Origin: JBFYTX01 sp963739515
GTDB taxonomy: Bacteria > Chloroflexota > Dehalococcoidia > Dehalococcoidales > RBG-16-60-22
DNA: 26,893 bases
NCBI GenBank assembly: GCA_963739515.1
Contig: CAVUAO010000008.1
Coordinates: forward strand, 1 to 26,893
Direction: 5' to 3'
The translations under genes were made by a program, and so were the position numbers. Within the stretch, counting starts at the first letter, position 1. Each line of letters starts with the position of its first letter. Shown here piece by piece: positions 6,342 through 13,751 of this stretch. Below the pieces are notes generated by a model. The model was not told where the DNA came from. It saw only the letters and a program-made list of their open reading frames with translations, and searched no databases.

Positions 6342-8339
6342 TTAATAATAGAAGGCAGTACGGCGGCCGATCCAGAAGCCGATGAGGAATAGTAACAGCC
6401 CTCCGACACTACCTACTAGAGGCCAGACCCACTTGGGGAAGGAGGAAGTGCTGCCTCCGCCGCTGCCGACATAGAACGGGTCGGCGCTGGTCCAGGCGCT
6501 GGCATTCTGAGCGCCATCGACGGATTGCACCCTCCAGTAATAAGGATCGGACTGGCCCTTTAGTTTGAGCTCATCCGCGGTGGCGAGGGTTATGTCTGAT
6601 TTGTCCAGCGCTTTTTTGTCCAGCAATATCGAACTGGCGGCAAAGGTATTGTCCGAAGCTATCTGGAAATTGTAGGTAACCGGCAGGCTGGCATCGGTAA
6701 CTTCTTGCCAATCGAATTTCATCGGCGATTTTACTTTAGCCCCTGTTGCGGGTGACAGTTGCGGCGGCACGGGTGGGGCTTGCGATTCCACGGTGAATTT
6801 GGTTGTACCAGAATGAGTACCATCGCTGACGGTTATCGTATGTTCACCGTGTTTGCTTACTGGCGCATTGAAATTTTGACTAACCTGCCCGCTGGTATTT
6901 GCTTTGACCGTGAGCATCACCATATCGTCATACTTAAAGGTAACATCGGCGCCAGGAGTAAAACCGGCGCCGGTAATGGCAATCTGAGAACCGATTGTAT
7001 CGCCGCTGGTTATAATGTTCAGGACGGCGTTTGACGGAGGGGTTGTGGGGGTGGGCGTAGACGACCCGGTCACCGTGAATGTTGCCGTCTGCGTCACGGT
7101 GCCTACCGTAACCGAAATGGTATGACTGCCTGCGGCGGTGCCGGCCGGAATAGTGATGATAGAGGTAAAGCCGCCGGTCGTACTGGTGTTAATGTCCCCG
7201 GATTTCGGCGCCAGAGTAGTACCCTCAAATTTAAAGATAATCGGATAACTTACCAGGAAATTGGCGCCGGTGATGGTAACGTCAGTACCGACTGGACCGG
7301 TAGTGGGGGAGAGGGGACTGAGTCCAGCAGTAGCCGTGACTGTAAAGGTCGCCGTTGCCGTGCCCGTGCCGGCAGTGACGGTAATCGTATGGGCTCCGGC
7401 CGTGGTGGTTGCGGGAATGGTAATCGTGCTAATAAAGACGCCGCTGCTGCGTGTCGAGGCATCGCCGGACTTGGGAGTTATCGCCGCCGTATCAAATTTA
7501 AAAACTAATGCGGTGCTGGCCGGGAAGTTCGCGCCGCTAACGGTAACATCAGAACCGGCTGCTCCCGTGGTGGGCGAAACCGGGTCCAGAGTAGCGCTGG
7601 CCGTCACTCCGAAAGTGGCCGAAACGGTCGTTGTGCCGGCAGTCACCGTGATGGTGCGTGAACCCGTCGCCGCGGTGGCAGGGACGGTTATGGTGGTGAG
7701 GAAAATGCCACTTGAGCGCGTGCTGGTGTCTCCTGCTTTCGGGGTAATCGTCACTACGTCAAACGTGAAAACCAGCGTTGTGCTGGCCGGGAAGTTCGCG
7801 CCGCTAATCATAATGTCGGTACCGGCCGGGCCGGTGAGGGGGGAAAGGGGGTCGAGTATCGCGCCGGGCGTCACTGTGAGACTGGCTATCGCTCTGATAA
7901 TTTTGCCGGGGGTCGTGGGGTCGGAATATCTGCTGGTCGCGTATACGTAATAACTCTGCCCCGCCGTTAGATTAAGCGGAGAAGCGATACCAACCGTACC
8001 TTCGTTAAGGGTGGCGGGCGCATTAAAATATCCTGAAAAGGTGCCATCGAGATCAATGTAAGAGCCGAACACCACCTTTTTATAGCGGGTTACCTGCAAA
8101 TCGATAGTATTGCTCAAGGTGGCCATTTGGTCCGATATATAAATATCGAGATAGTAGTCTATACTGCCGCTGCCAACGTATCCGCTTCCCGTGTAATTCA
8201 CTCTATCGCCAACTTTTGCCGATGAAGGACTGAGCACGATGGATTCCGCGGCCAGGGCCGGCAGGACCGGGATGGCCAACATCAGCAGCGACAGGATAAC
8301 GGCAATACTGAATATTTTAAGAATTCTGGAATTTTTCAT
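6342..8339 (-). CDS. Secreted, membrane-anchored IPT/TIG-repeat surface protein
   Basis: The 665-aa protein has a Sec signal peptide (residues 1-30, hydrophobic core then ALA-AES). An N-terminal beta domain (31-161) is followed by three tandem 89-aa TIG-like beta-sandwich repeats (162-250, 251-339, 340-428) with the consensus LxPxSPTTGxxGTDVTITGANF. A Thr/Pro linker (TPTPTTPPS), a fourth diverged TIG unit (about 440-525, TSGDTIGSQIAITGAGFTPG), a fibronectin-III-like domain (about 530-635) and a C-terminal membrane helix (WVWPLVGSVGGLLLFLIGFW) with a short basic/aromatic tail complete it. It should display repeats outside the cell and may serve in adhesion, the S-layer or envelope architecture. 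AGGAGG is placed well before the ATG. The repeats are close at protein level, pointing to internal duplication. Confidence 0.85.
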   Translation of the reverse strand: MKNSRILKIFSIAVILSLLMLAIPVLPALAAESIVLSPSSAKVGDRVNYTGSGYVGSGSIDYYLDIYISDQMATLSNTIDLQVTRYKKVVFGSYIDLDGTFSGYFNAPATLNEGTVGIASPLNLTAGQSYYVYATSRYSDPTTPGKIIRAIASLTVTPGAILDPLSPLTGPAGTDIMISGANFPASTTLVFTFDVVTITPKAGDTSTRSSGIFLTTITVPATAATGSRTITVTAGTTTVSATFGVTASATLDPVSPTTGAAGSDVTVSGANFPASTALVFKFDTAAITPKSGDASTRSSGVFISTITIPATTTAGAHTITVTAGTGTATATFTVTATAGLSPLSPTTGPVGTDVTITGANFLVSYPIIFKFEGTTLAPKSGDINTSTTGGFTSIITIPAGTAAGSHTISVTVGTVTQTATFTVTGSSTPTPTTPPSNAVLNIITSGDTIGSQIAITGAGFTPGADVTFKYDDMVMLTVKANTSGQVSQNFNAPVSKHGEHTITVSDGTHSGTTKFTVESQAPPVPPQLSPATGAKVKSPMKFDWQEVTDASLPVTYNFQIASDNTFAASSILLDKKALDKSDITLATADELKLKGQSDPYYWRVQSVDGAQNASAWTSADPFYVGSGGGSTSSFPKWVWPLVGSVGGLLLFLIGFWIGRRTAFYY

Positions 8340-8462
8340 CGAAGCCTCCTGATATAGAGTTCAAGTGCAGTGGAAAAACACTATTTATTATTTAATGCAA
8401 ATGTTACATTAATATTAACGTTTAATGCGGAGAAAGGTTAGGAACTCGACCTTTTCCTCCTT

Positions 8463-8669
8463 TTATCCTATCAGTCTTTTACGGGCACCGCGACTGGGAT
8501 TATAGGTGCCGGCGAAGTTATCAAGCGTATCCCGGTTAATAAGCCAGGTATTGTGGATTTTATTGGCCGGTAAATCCCCCTGGCGGCAAAGTCTTTTCAC
8601 TGTCTCCGGGTGGACTCTGAGACGGCGGCTGGCTTCGATTATCGTAAGATAGTTATCCCAAACCGGCAT
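8463..8669 (-). CDS. Excisionase-type (HTH_17/MerR-like) DNA-binding protein
   Basis: The 68-aa protein is one winged-helix unit: YLTIIEASRRLRVHPETVKRLCRQGDLPANKI followed by TWLINRDTLDNF. This is the excisionase/MerR-like HTH_17 pattern used by phage Xis proteins and small repressors. It is divergent from the capsid block, and its promoter (8699-8727) lies back-to-back with that of the HTH/Cys gene at 8819. This is the layout of a regulatory switch. No integrase is present nearby, so a regulatory role is at least as likely as excision. The ATG at 8669 has no obvious Shine-Dalgarno sequence. Confidence 0.8.
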   Translation of the reverse strand: MPVWDNYLTIIEASRRLRVHPETVKRLCRQGDLPANKIHNTWLINRDTLDNFAGTYNPSRGARKRLIG

Positions 8670-8698
8670 ATTATTGTAAATATTGCTTTATCGAAACA

Positions 8699-8727
8699 AT
8701 TCTAGTGTTTTCACGCTCTATTGTCAA
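8699..8727 (-). promoter_or_regulatory. Promoter of the excisionase-like gene
   Basis: On the minus strand, TTGACA (8727-8722), a 17-bp spacer and TAGAAT (8704-8699) predict a leader of about 23 nt. Confidence 0.7.
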
Positions 8728-8760
8728 GTAATAAGTACCAGAATAGCGGACAAATTTTCA

Positions 8761-8789
8761 TTGACAATGTAGAACATATGTACTAATAT
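8761..8789 (+). promoter_or_regulatory. Promoter/operator P2 of the capsid block
   Basis: TTGACA (8761-8766), a 17-bp spacer and TAATAT (8784-8789) form a near-perfect sigma-70 promoter. The spacer contains TAGAACATATGTACTA (8770-8785), a 16-bp palindrome with one mismatched pair. GAACATATGTACTAATAT (8772-8789) repeats the element at 1825-1842 with one difference. A regulator bound here would cover the promoter. Confidence 0.75.
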
Positions 8790-8818
8790 TTGCCTGTTTG
8801 GTGTTTTAGAGGTGCGCT

Positions 8819-9142
8819 ATGGACTTATTGACTCGTGAGATTGGCGGAGACGACCCGGAAATGAGCGAGGCGACAGGCCGGCAGGACCAGCCGGATTTCC
8901 CCCCCGAGTTTTGCCACTACCGGGATGAAGGCTGTGAATATGCGGAGTCCTGCCTGGCCTGCCCTTTCCCCCAATGCCTTTATGACGAACCGAGGGGACG
9001 GCAGCGCTGGCTGAAAGACCTGCGTAACAAAGAGATAAAAAGGCTTTTTGCCGGTGGCTGGAAGGTTAACGAGCTGTCGCTGCTGTTCGGAGTCAGCCAC
9101 CGGACGATACAAAGAGCTTTAAAAGAGGAAAAAACGAAGTAA
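8819..9142 (+). CDS. Cys-rich HTH DNA-binding protein of the virion block
   Basis: The 107-aa protein has two parts. Residues about 32-60 carry a cysteine cluster (CHYRDEGCEYAESCLACPFPQC), which may bind metal, and residues about 70-103 form a resolvase-like helix-turn-helix (RLFAGGWKVNELSLLFGVSHRTIQRAL). The SCLxCPFPxCxYD segment is a recurring feature of small phage-associated DNA-binding proteins in Chloroflexi and Firmicutes (recalled, not searched). It is the first gene after promoter P2 and ends 21 bp before the portal start. A late-gene activator or small-terminase-like DNA recogniser are both plausible. The second idea matters because the block has no terminase of its own. Confidence 0.65.
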   Translation: MDLLTREIGGDDPEMSEATGRQDQPDFPPEFCHYRDEGCEYAESCLACPFPQCLYDEPRGRQRWLKDLRNKEIKRLFAGGWKVNELSLLFGVSHRTIQRALKEEKTK

Positions 9143-9163
9143 TTGTTTTTTAGGAGCGGGAAA

Positions 9164-10558
9164 ATGAGCGAAGCAGTCGTGGAAAAGTTGGCGAGAATGG
9201 ATATCGATAGAATCAGGGGCTATCAGGAGCTCTTGGATTTTTATAATGGCCGCCAGTGGGAGGGCCGGGAGAGGCGGGGAGAAAGGCGACTGATTTTTAA
9301 TTACGCGCGGGTGTTTATTGAAAAAATTACGTCTTATCTGATGGCTGATATGAATTTCGGTATCGAGCCTTCTGAAGATACCGGGGACGCCAGAGCCAGC
9401 GCCGCCAGGGCTGAGGCCGCTATTTATAAAGTATATACGGAACACCAGCTCCAGCAACTCGACCTGGAAACGGAGACGGACTGCGCGGTGCTGGGCGATG
9501 CCTGTTATAAAGTCATCTGGGATGAGGCGGAAAAAAGGGTCAGGGTGACCGCCCCGGATATTCAGGGCATCTTTGCCTGGAGTTCCGGCGACGATATTTC
9601 CCGGGTCTGGCGTATCGCCTCAAAATACCGGATCGATGCTGATGAGGTCGAGCTTGTTTACGGTGTGAAGCCTAAAAACAAAACGGCCACGGTAGTCGAG
9701 CTGTGGACGGACCGTGACTTCGAGCTGTACCTGGATAATGCAATATTGGAGAGCAAGCCCAATCCCTACGGCTTTATCCCGTTTGTGGTGTTCCCCAACC
9801 TACGCGAACCCAAGAAGTTCTGGGGCGTCTCTGATTTACCCCAGATCATGGAGTCGCAGCGGGAGCTCAACCGGGCGATGAGCCAGCTTTCCCGCATACT
9901 GGAGCTTTCCGGTAATCCCATCGCCGTGCTGGAGAACGTGGAAGAGTCCGAGGATATCGCCATCCGTCCGGGCGCGGTCTGGAATATCCCGGAGGACGCT
10001 AAGGCCTACCTGCTCGACCTCCTTCAGGGGGGCGGCGTCAATTTGCATATCGATTATATCAATTTGATATACCGCGTCCTGCACGATTTATCGGAATCGC
10101 CGCGGTCGGCCTTCGGCGGCACCGAGAGAGACTTATCGGGAGTCGCCATGGAAATCGACCTCCAGCCGCTGCTCCAGAAGGTCAGGCGTAAGAGGATTAT
10201 CCGCACAGCCGCCTACAACAGGCGCAACGAGATGATTTTAAAGCTTCTGGAAAAATATCAGGGCGAGGACTTCGGTCCTTCCCTGGAAGGACGCTTGCGG
10301 GTCATCTGGGGGCCGGTGCTCCCCAGGGACATGGAAAGAAAAGTCAGCAGTGAACAGGTCATGGTGCAGACGGGCATCCATTCGCGGCGGACGGCGATGA
10401 ACGAGGTAGGGGTCCGCGACCCCGAATTCGAGTTCAAAAAATGGCTGGAAGAGCGAGAGTCTATTCTCAGGATGAATAAAGAGTTTAATGCGAAATCGGC
10501 GCGGGGTGGGGCGAGAGAGAGTGCTTTGCTATCCCGGGCGGAAGGCATTGAGGAGTAA
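9164..10558 (+). CDS. Phage portal protein (SPP1 gp6-like family)
   Basis: The 464-aa protein should form the dodecameric ring at one capsid vertex through which DNA enters and leaves. The N-terminal segment YQELLDFYNGRQWEGRERRGERRLIFNYARVFIEKITSYLMAD, the central PNPYGFIPFVVFPN and the REINRAMSQLSRILELSGNP-like stretch (here RELNRAMSQ) are typical of SPP1-type portals. So is the later crown helix region DLSGVAMEIDLQPLLQKVRRKR. The ATG at 9164 is chosen over the TTG at 9143 because TAGGAG lies seven bases upstream. The next gene, a scaffold, follows after 12 bp. Length is normal for the family. Confidence 0.88.
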   Translation: MSEAVVEKLARMDIDRIRGYQELLDFYNGRQWEGRERRGERRLIFNYARVFIEKITSYLMADMNFGIEPSEDTGDARASAARAEAAIYKVYTEHQLQQLDLETETDCAVLGDACYKVIWDEAEKRVRVTAPDIQGIFAWSSGDDISRVWRIASKYRIDADEVELVYGVKPKNKTATVVELWTDRDFELYLDNAILESKPNPYGFIPFVVFPNLREPKKFWGVSDLPQIMESQRELNRAMSQLSRILELSGNPIAVLENVEESEDIAIRPGAVWNIPEDAKAYLLDLLQGGGVNLHIDYINLIYRVLHDLSESPRSAFGGTERDLSGVAMEIDLQPLLQKVRRKRIIRTAAYNRRNEMILKLLEKYQGEDFGPSLEGRLRVIWGPVLPRDMERKVSSEQVMVQTGIHSRRTAMNEVGVRDPEFEFKKWLEERESILRMNKEFNAKSARGGARESALLSRAEGIEE

Positions 10559-10570
10559 TCAGGAGGGAAA

Positions 10571-11047
10571 ATGGTTACGGAAAACGAACCGCAAAAGGAT
10601 GAAAAAGTCGCAGGAGGGGACGGCCAAAATCCCCGGGGCGGGAGCGAAAATCTTACCGACGAGGTTAAGTCACGGGACGCCATCATCATCAAGCTCGAAC
10701 AGGCAGTCGCGGCCAAAGAGAGTGAGATCGCCGCCCTGAAAAAGGAACTGGACGGGCTCAAGCAGACACTGGACGAATTGCATAAAACCATAGCCCAGGC
10801 GGTGGTCGCCTATAAAGGGATGGTCATGGCGGCTAACCCTGGCCTGCCGGCGGAACTCATCACCGGCGATACTATCGAGGCGATTAACGAATCGGTGAAG
10901 AACGCCCACGCCATTATGGAGAAAGTCCGGCAGGAAATGGAAGCCGCCGCGGCTAGGACGAGAATACCGGCGGGAGCGCCGCAGCGGACCGCGTTAGACC
11001 TTTCGGGACTTTCGTCACGGGAGAAAATCCAGCAGGGCTTGAAGTAA
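10571..11047 (+). CDS. Phage scaffolding protein-like
   Basis: The 158-aa acidic, helical protein sits between portal and major capsid genes, the usual place of a scaffold. An unstructured N-terminus (1-30) is followed by a clear coiled coil (about 32-75: SRDAIIIKLEQAVAAKES, EIAALKKELDGLKQTLDEL). A helical C-terminus rich in Ala, Glu and Lys ends with a short basic tail (SREKIQQGLK). Scaffolds guide capsid assembly and then leave or are cleaved. No head-maturation protease gene is seen in the block. The call rests on position, size and composition; the sequence itself is poorly conserved in such proteins. AGGAGGGAAA precedes the ATG. Confidence 0.68.
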   Translation: MVTENEPQKDEKVAGGDGQNPRGGSENLTDEVKSRDAIIIKLEQAVAAKESEIAALKKELDGLKQTLDELHKTIAQAVVAYKGMVMAANPGLPAELITGDTIEAINESVKNAHAIMEKVRQEMEAAAARTRIPAGAPQRTALDLSGLSSREKIQQGLK

Positions 11048-11059
11048 ACGGTAACATGA

Positions 11060-11192
11060 CATAACTCGAAAAACGAATACCCGGAAAAATGAAGCTGATT
11101 TAACATAACATGAAAAACGAATAACAGCTATAAAATATGATAAATCAGCTTCAAAATCAAAAATAAATAAAATAAAAAACGAATAACGAATA
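11060..11192 (+). repeat. Iterated AAAAACGAATAAC repeat region, copy 2 (before major capsid)
   Basis: This region has three copies of the motif, at 11068-11080 (one A shorter), 11112-11125 and 11175-11187, in the same order and with the same flanking words (CCGGAAAA, TGAAGCTGA, ACAGCTA) as at 2357-2480. In this copy TGAAGCTGATTTA (11090-11102) also has a perfect 13-bp inverted partner, TAAATCAGCTTCA (11141-11153), enclosing the second motif. Confidence 0.7.
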
Positions 11193-11218
11193 ATCGAGAC
11201 AAAAAAGGAGGTAATGAA

Positions 11219-12139
11219 ATGGCTTTAACTTTAGCGGAAGCATCTAAACTTTCCAATGATTTACTGATGCAGGGGGTGGTGGAGACCATCGTCAAGGACT
11301 CGCCGGTGCTCCAGAAGCTCCCGTTTATCGAAATCGTGGGCAACGGCCTGACCTATAACCGGGAAAATACCCTGCCCAACATCGATTTCTACGATGTGGG
11401 CGATACCTGGACGGAATCGACGCCGACCTTCACCCAGGTGACCGCCAACCTGAAAATCATGGGCGGCGATGCCGATGTGGACAACTTCCTCAAGGCGACG
11501 CGCAACAATATTCAGGACCTGGAAGCGGCTGTCGTCGAGCTGAAAGCCAAGGCGCTCCAGCAGAAGTTCGAAGACACCTTTATTTACGGCGACAGCTCGG
11601 TCAACGCCAAGCAGTTCGATGGTCTCAGGAAAATCATCAATACCGGTACGGCAGGGCCTCAGGTGATTGCCATGGGTGCCACCGGCGCTACGCTGACCCT
11701 CGGCAAACTGGACGAGCTCATCGACGCGGTCAAGGGCGGCAAGCCCGATATGCTTCTGATGAGCCGGCGCTCGCGGCGCAAAATCAATTCGCTGGTCAGG
11801 ACGGCCGGCGGCATGATTGAGACCAACCAGGACAAGTGGGGCAATTTCATGCAGCTCTGGGACGGTGTGCCCATCGGCGTCAACGACTGGATCCTCGATA
11901 CGCATGTCCTTAGCGGGAGTGTGGAAACAGCGACCACCGGCGGCGCCTGTTCCACGGTATATGCGCTGCAGCTCGGGGAGGGCGCCCTGTGCGGGCTCAC
12001 CAGCCCCGGCTATCTCCAGGCCGAGCCCATCGGTTCGCTGGAGAGCAAAGACGCTTCGCGTACCAGGGTTAAGTGGTATGTCTCCCTGGCGCTGTTCAGC
12101 TCCATCAAGGCGGCGGCACTTATCGGCGTCCAGGACTAA
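11219..12139 (+). CDS. Phage major capsid protein (HK97-like fold)
   Basis: The 306-aa protein is the likely shell subunit. It starts MALTLAEASKLSNDLLMQGVVETIV, followed by a beta-rich segment with LPNIDFYDVGDTWTES (E-loop-like region). Then comes the long spine helix region, NFLKATRNNIQDLEAAVVELKAKALQQKFEDTFIYGD. The domain MLLMSRRSRRKINSLVRTAGG and the C-terminal VKWYVSLALFSSIKAAALIGVQD complete the pattern seen in capsid proteins of this size. There is no long N-terminal delta domain, consistent with a separate scaffold gene upstream. A very strong ribosome-binding site, AAAAAAGGAGGTAATGAA, precedes the ATG, as expected for the most abundant virion protein. The special upstream repeat region may drive its expression. 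Confidence 0.86.
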   Translation: MALTLAEASKLSNDLLMQGVVETIVKDSPVLQKLPFIEIVGNGLTYNRENTLPNIDFYDVGDTWTESTPTFTQVTANLKIMGGDADVDNFLKATRNNIQDLEAAVVELKAKALQQKFEDTFIYGDSSVNAKQFDGLRKIINTGTAGPQVIAMGATGATLTLGKLDELIDAVKGGKPDMLLMSRRSRRKINSLVRTAGGMIETNQDKWGNFMQLWDGVPIGVNDWILDTHVLSGSVETATTGGACSTVYALQLGEGALCGLTSPGYLQAEPIGSLESKDASRTRVKWYVSLALFSSIKAAALIGVQD

Positions 12140-12159
12140 ACTTTACAAGAATGATTTCA

Positions 12160-12184
12160 GGGGCCTCGATAATATCGGGGCCCC
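12160..12184 (+). promoter_or_regulatory. Strong hairpin just after the capsid gene
   Basis: GGGGCCTCGAT (12160-12170) and ATCGGGGCCCC (12174-12184) form an 11-bp stem with one mismatch and a 3-nt loop. No T-run follows and the next ribosome-binding site begins four bases later. It is more likely an mRNA-stabilising or attenuating hairpin than a full terminator. Confidence 0.5.
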
Positions 12185-12199
12185 GTCGAGGAGGGAAAA

Positions 12200-12706
12200 A
12201 TGAAGAGGAAAGAATCAGCCCGGTGGCTGTGCCGGTTCCGGCTCAGCAAGTATCGGGAAGACATCGAGTCGTACCGGGGCAGCGAGGCGGAGTTCCATCG
12301 ACTTTTTAAACCCTATGAGGTTATCAAGGCAGAGGGAAACCTCCTGCTTAACAGCGGTATCGACGAGATGTGGGACCTGGTGGTCGGCGATTCCGCCAAT
12401 CACTTCAATAATGCCAGCGCTCAGATAGGTGTCGGCGATAGCAATACGGCGGCTAGCGCCTCCCAGACGGACCTTCAGGCTAGCACTAATAAGACCTACA
12501 AAGGTATGGAGTCCGGCTATCCTACCTCAACCAGCCAGAAGGTTAACTTCAAAGCCAGCTTCGGCGATAGCGAGGCTAATTACGCCTGGAACGAGTGGGT
12601 GGTCAAGCAATCGGCGAGCGGCAAATGCCTTAACCGCAAGGTGGAGTCTCTGGGGACGAAGACCAGCGGTACCTGGACATTAGAAGTCAACGTAACATTA
12701 AGCTAA
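12200..12706 (+). CDS. Phage virion structural protein, function unknown
   Basis: The 168-aa protein has a basic N-terminus and then LFKPYEVIKAEGNLLLNSGIDEMWDLVVGD. Next come a Ser/Asn/Ala-rich region around IGVGDSNTAASASQTDLQ and the segment GMESGYPTSTSQKVNFKASFG with NYAWNEWVV. The LLNSGI, GVGDSxTAxSASQTDLQ and WNEW words are familiar from virion proteins encoded just after the capsid gene in many phages (recalled, not searched). The beta-rich C-terminus (TWTLEVNVTLS) fits a head-decoration, head-fibre or tail role. A GAGGAGGGAAAA ribosome-binding site precedes the ATG. It lies 61 bp after the capsid gene across a strong hairpin. Confidence 0.62.
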   Translation: MKRKESARWLCRFRLSKYREDIESYRGSEAEFHRLFKPYEVIKAEGNLLLNSGIDEMWDLVVGDSANHFNNASAQIGVGDSNTAASASQTDLQASTNKTYKGMESGYPTSTSQKVNFKASFGDSEANYAWNEWVVKQSASGKCLNRKVESLGTKTSGTWTLEVNVTLS

Positions 12707-12740
12707 GTAAAAAATACTGGGTAAAGAGAAGGACAGTGGC

Positions 12741-13751
12741 ATGACCACGATTAATGTGCAGGTCGGGGCAAGCGCCGACGACGGATATACTGACTCTTCG
12801 CCTGCGTTTAATAACAGCAGTTCCGATATCACGGTAGGGGCTTACGCCGGGAAGTGTGCTTGGTATCGGTTCACGGGTGTCACCATACCGCCGTCTTCCA
12901 CGATTGCTGTCGCCTACCTGTCTCTCTATGAAAGATATTCTAATGGCAACCCCCTGACTCGCCTCTACTTTGAAAAAGCCAACAACCCCGCCGCCCCGAC
13001 CAACTGGTCGGACTATAATGGCAGAACGCCTACAACCGCCTACGTTGCCTGGAATGGCGACCCCGGTGACAACGGCTGGTACAACAGTCCTTCTCTCGTT
13101 GTTCCGCTTCAGGAACTTGTCAACGCCTACGGTTTGAACAACCAGGCAATCATGGTTCTCCATAAAGACAATGGTTCAGGTGCTGGCGTTGAGCGTAATT
13201 CGGCCGCCTGGGACTACTCTGACCATACCTATGGGGCGAAGCTTCATATCGAGTATACGTCGGGTGGGGCAACCGCCAGGACATCGGCGGAAACCGGCTC
13301 TGGTGTTGATTCCAGGCTCTCATTTCTGTCCAGCTTTGCCCGGGCCGATGTCGGCGGTGGCAGCGAGGGTGTTGCCGGCAGAGGTCTGGCGAGAAATGAT
13401 TCCGGCGGCGGCACCGACGCGCTCATAGCTTTAGTGGCGGCGTTTCTGGCTGCGGAGACAGGCCACGGCATTGAACAAAGCACGCTGATGTCACTTGTCG
13501 CCAAAGTATCGGCAGAGACAGGGGCAGGTACAGATATCGCGGCTTTGGTCGCCAGGCTGGCTTCAGGCGAGACCGGTATAGGCGTTGATGCCGGTATGAT
13601 TCCCGGACTGAAAAGTCTCTTTGGCGGGGACACGGGCGCCGGTGATGACGCCCTGAAAGCCCTGATAGGGACCTCTGGCGGGGGAGCGGACATGAAGTTG
13701 CCCGGCCGTTTAGGTCAGGTAAGAATACCTTCCAAGGGGGTGAGTTTATGA
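12741..13751 (+). CDS. Virion fibre/stalk protein: DNRLRE-like domain plus seven (D/E)TGxG repeats
   Basis: The 336-aa protein has an N-terminal beta-sandwich (residues 1-175) resembling DNRLRE/carbohydrate-binding-like domains: VAYLSLYERYSNGNPL, TAYVAWNGDPGDNGWYNS, VPLQELVNAYG, and a closing YGAKLHIEYT. Residues 184-303 hold seven copies of a (D/E)-(T/S/V)-G-x-G-x-(D/E) unit, at 184, 203, 220, 239, 259, 277 and 297, spaced 17-20 residues. Most are followed by a short hydrophobic helix such as LVAKVSA or LVARLAS. A basic tail (KLPGRLGQVRIPSKG) ends it. A receptor-binding or stalk protein of the particle is the best inference. Its stop overlaps the next start (ATGA), giving translational coupling. 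Confidence 0.65.
   Translation: MTTINVQVGASADDGYTDSSPAFNNSSSDITVGAYAGKCAWYRFTGVTIPPSSTIAVAYLSLYERYSNGNPLTRLYFEKANNPAAPTNWSDYNGRTPTTAYVAWNGDPGDNGWYNSPSLVVPLQELVNAYGLNNQAIMVLHKDNGSGAGVERNSAAWDYSDHTYGAKLHIEYTSGGATARTSAETGSGVDSRLSFLSSFARADVGGGSEGVAGRGLARNDSGGGTDALIALVAAFLAAETGHGIEQSTLMSLVAKVSAETGAGTDIAALVARLASGETGIGVDAGMIPGLKSLFGGDTGAGDDALKALIGTSGGGADMKLPGRLGQVRIPSKGVSL

Noticed and set aside
7122..7950. Val/Gly-rich open frames opposite the TIG repeats
   Set aside because: They mirror the repeat array of the minus-strand gene and inherit its periodicity.
8463..8669. Excisionase-like gene as proof of an integrated, excisable prophage
   Set aside because: HTH_17 proteins are often plain regulators, and no integrase or att repeats are seen.
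11261..11905. Open frame of 214 codons opposite the capsid gene
   Set aside because: Shadow of the capsid gene; no start signal and no family resemblance.
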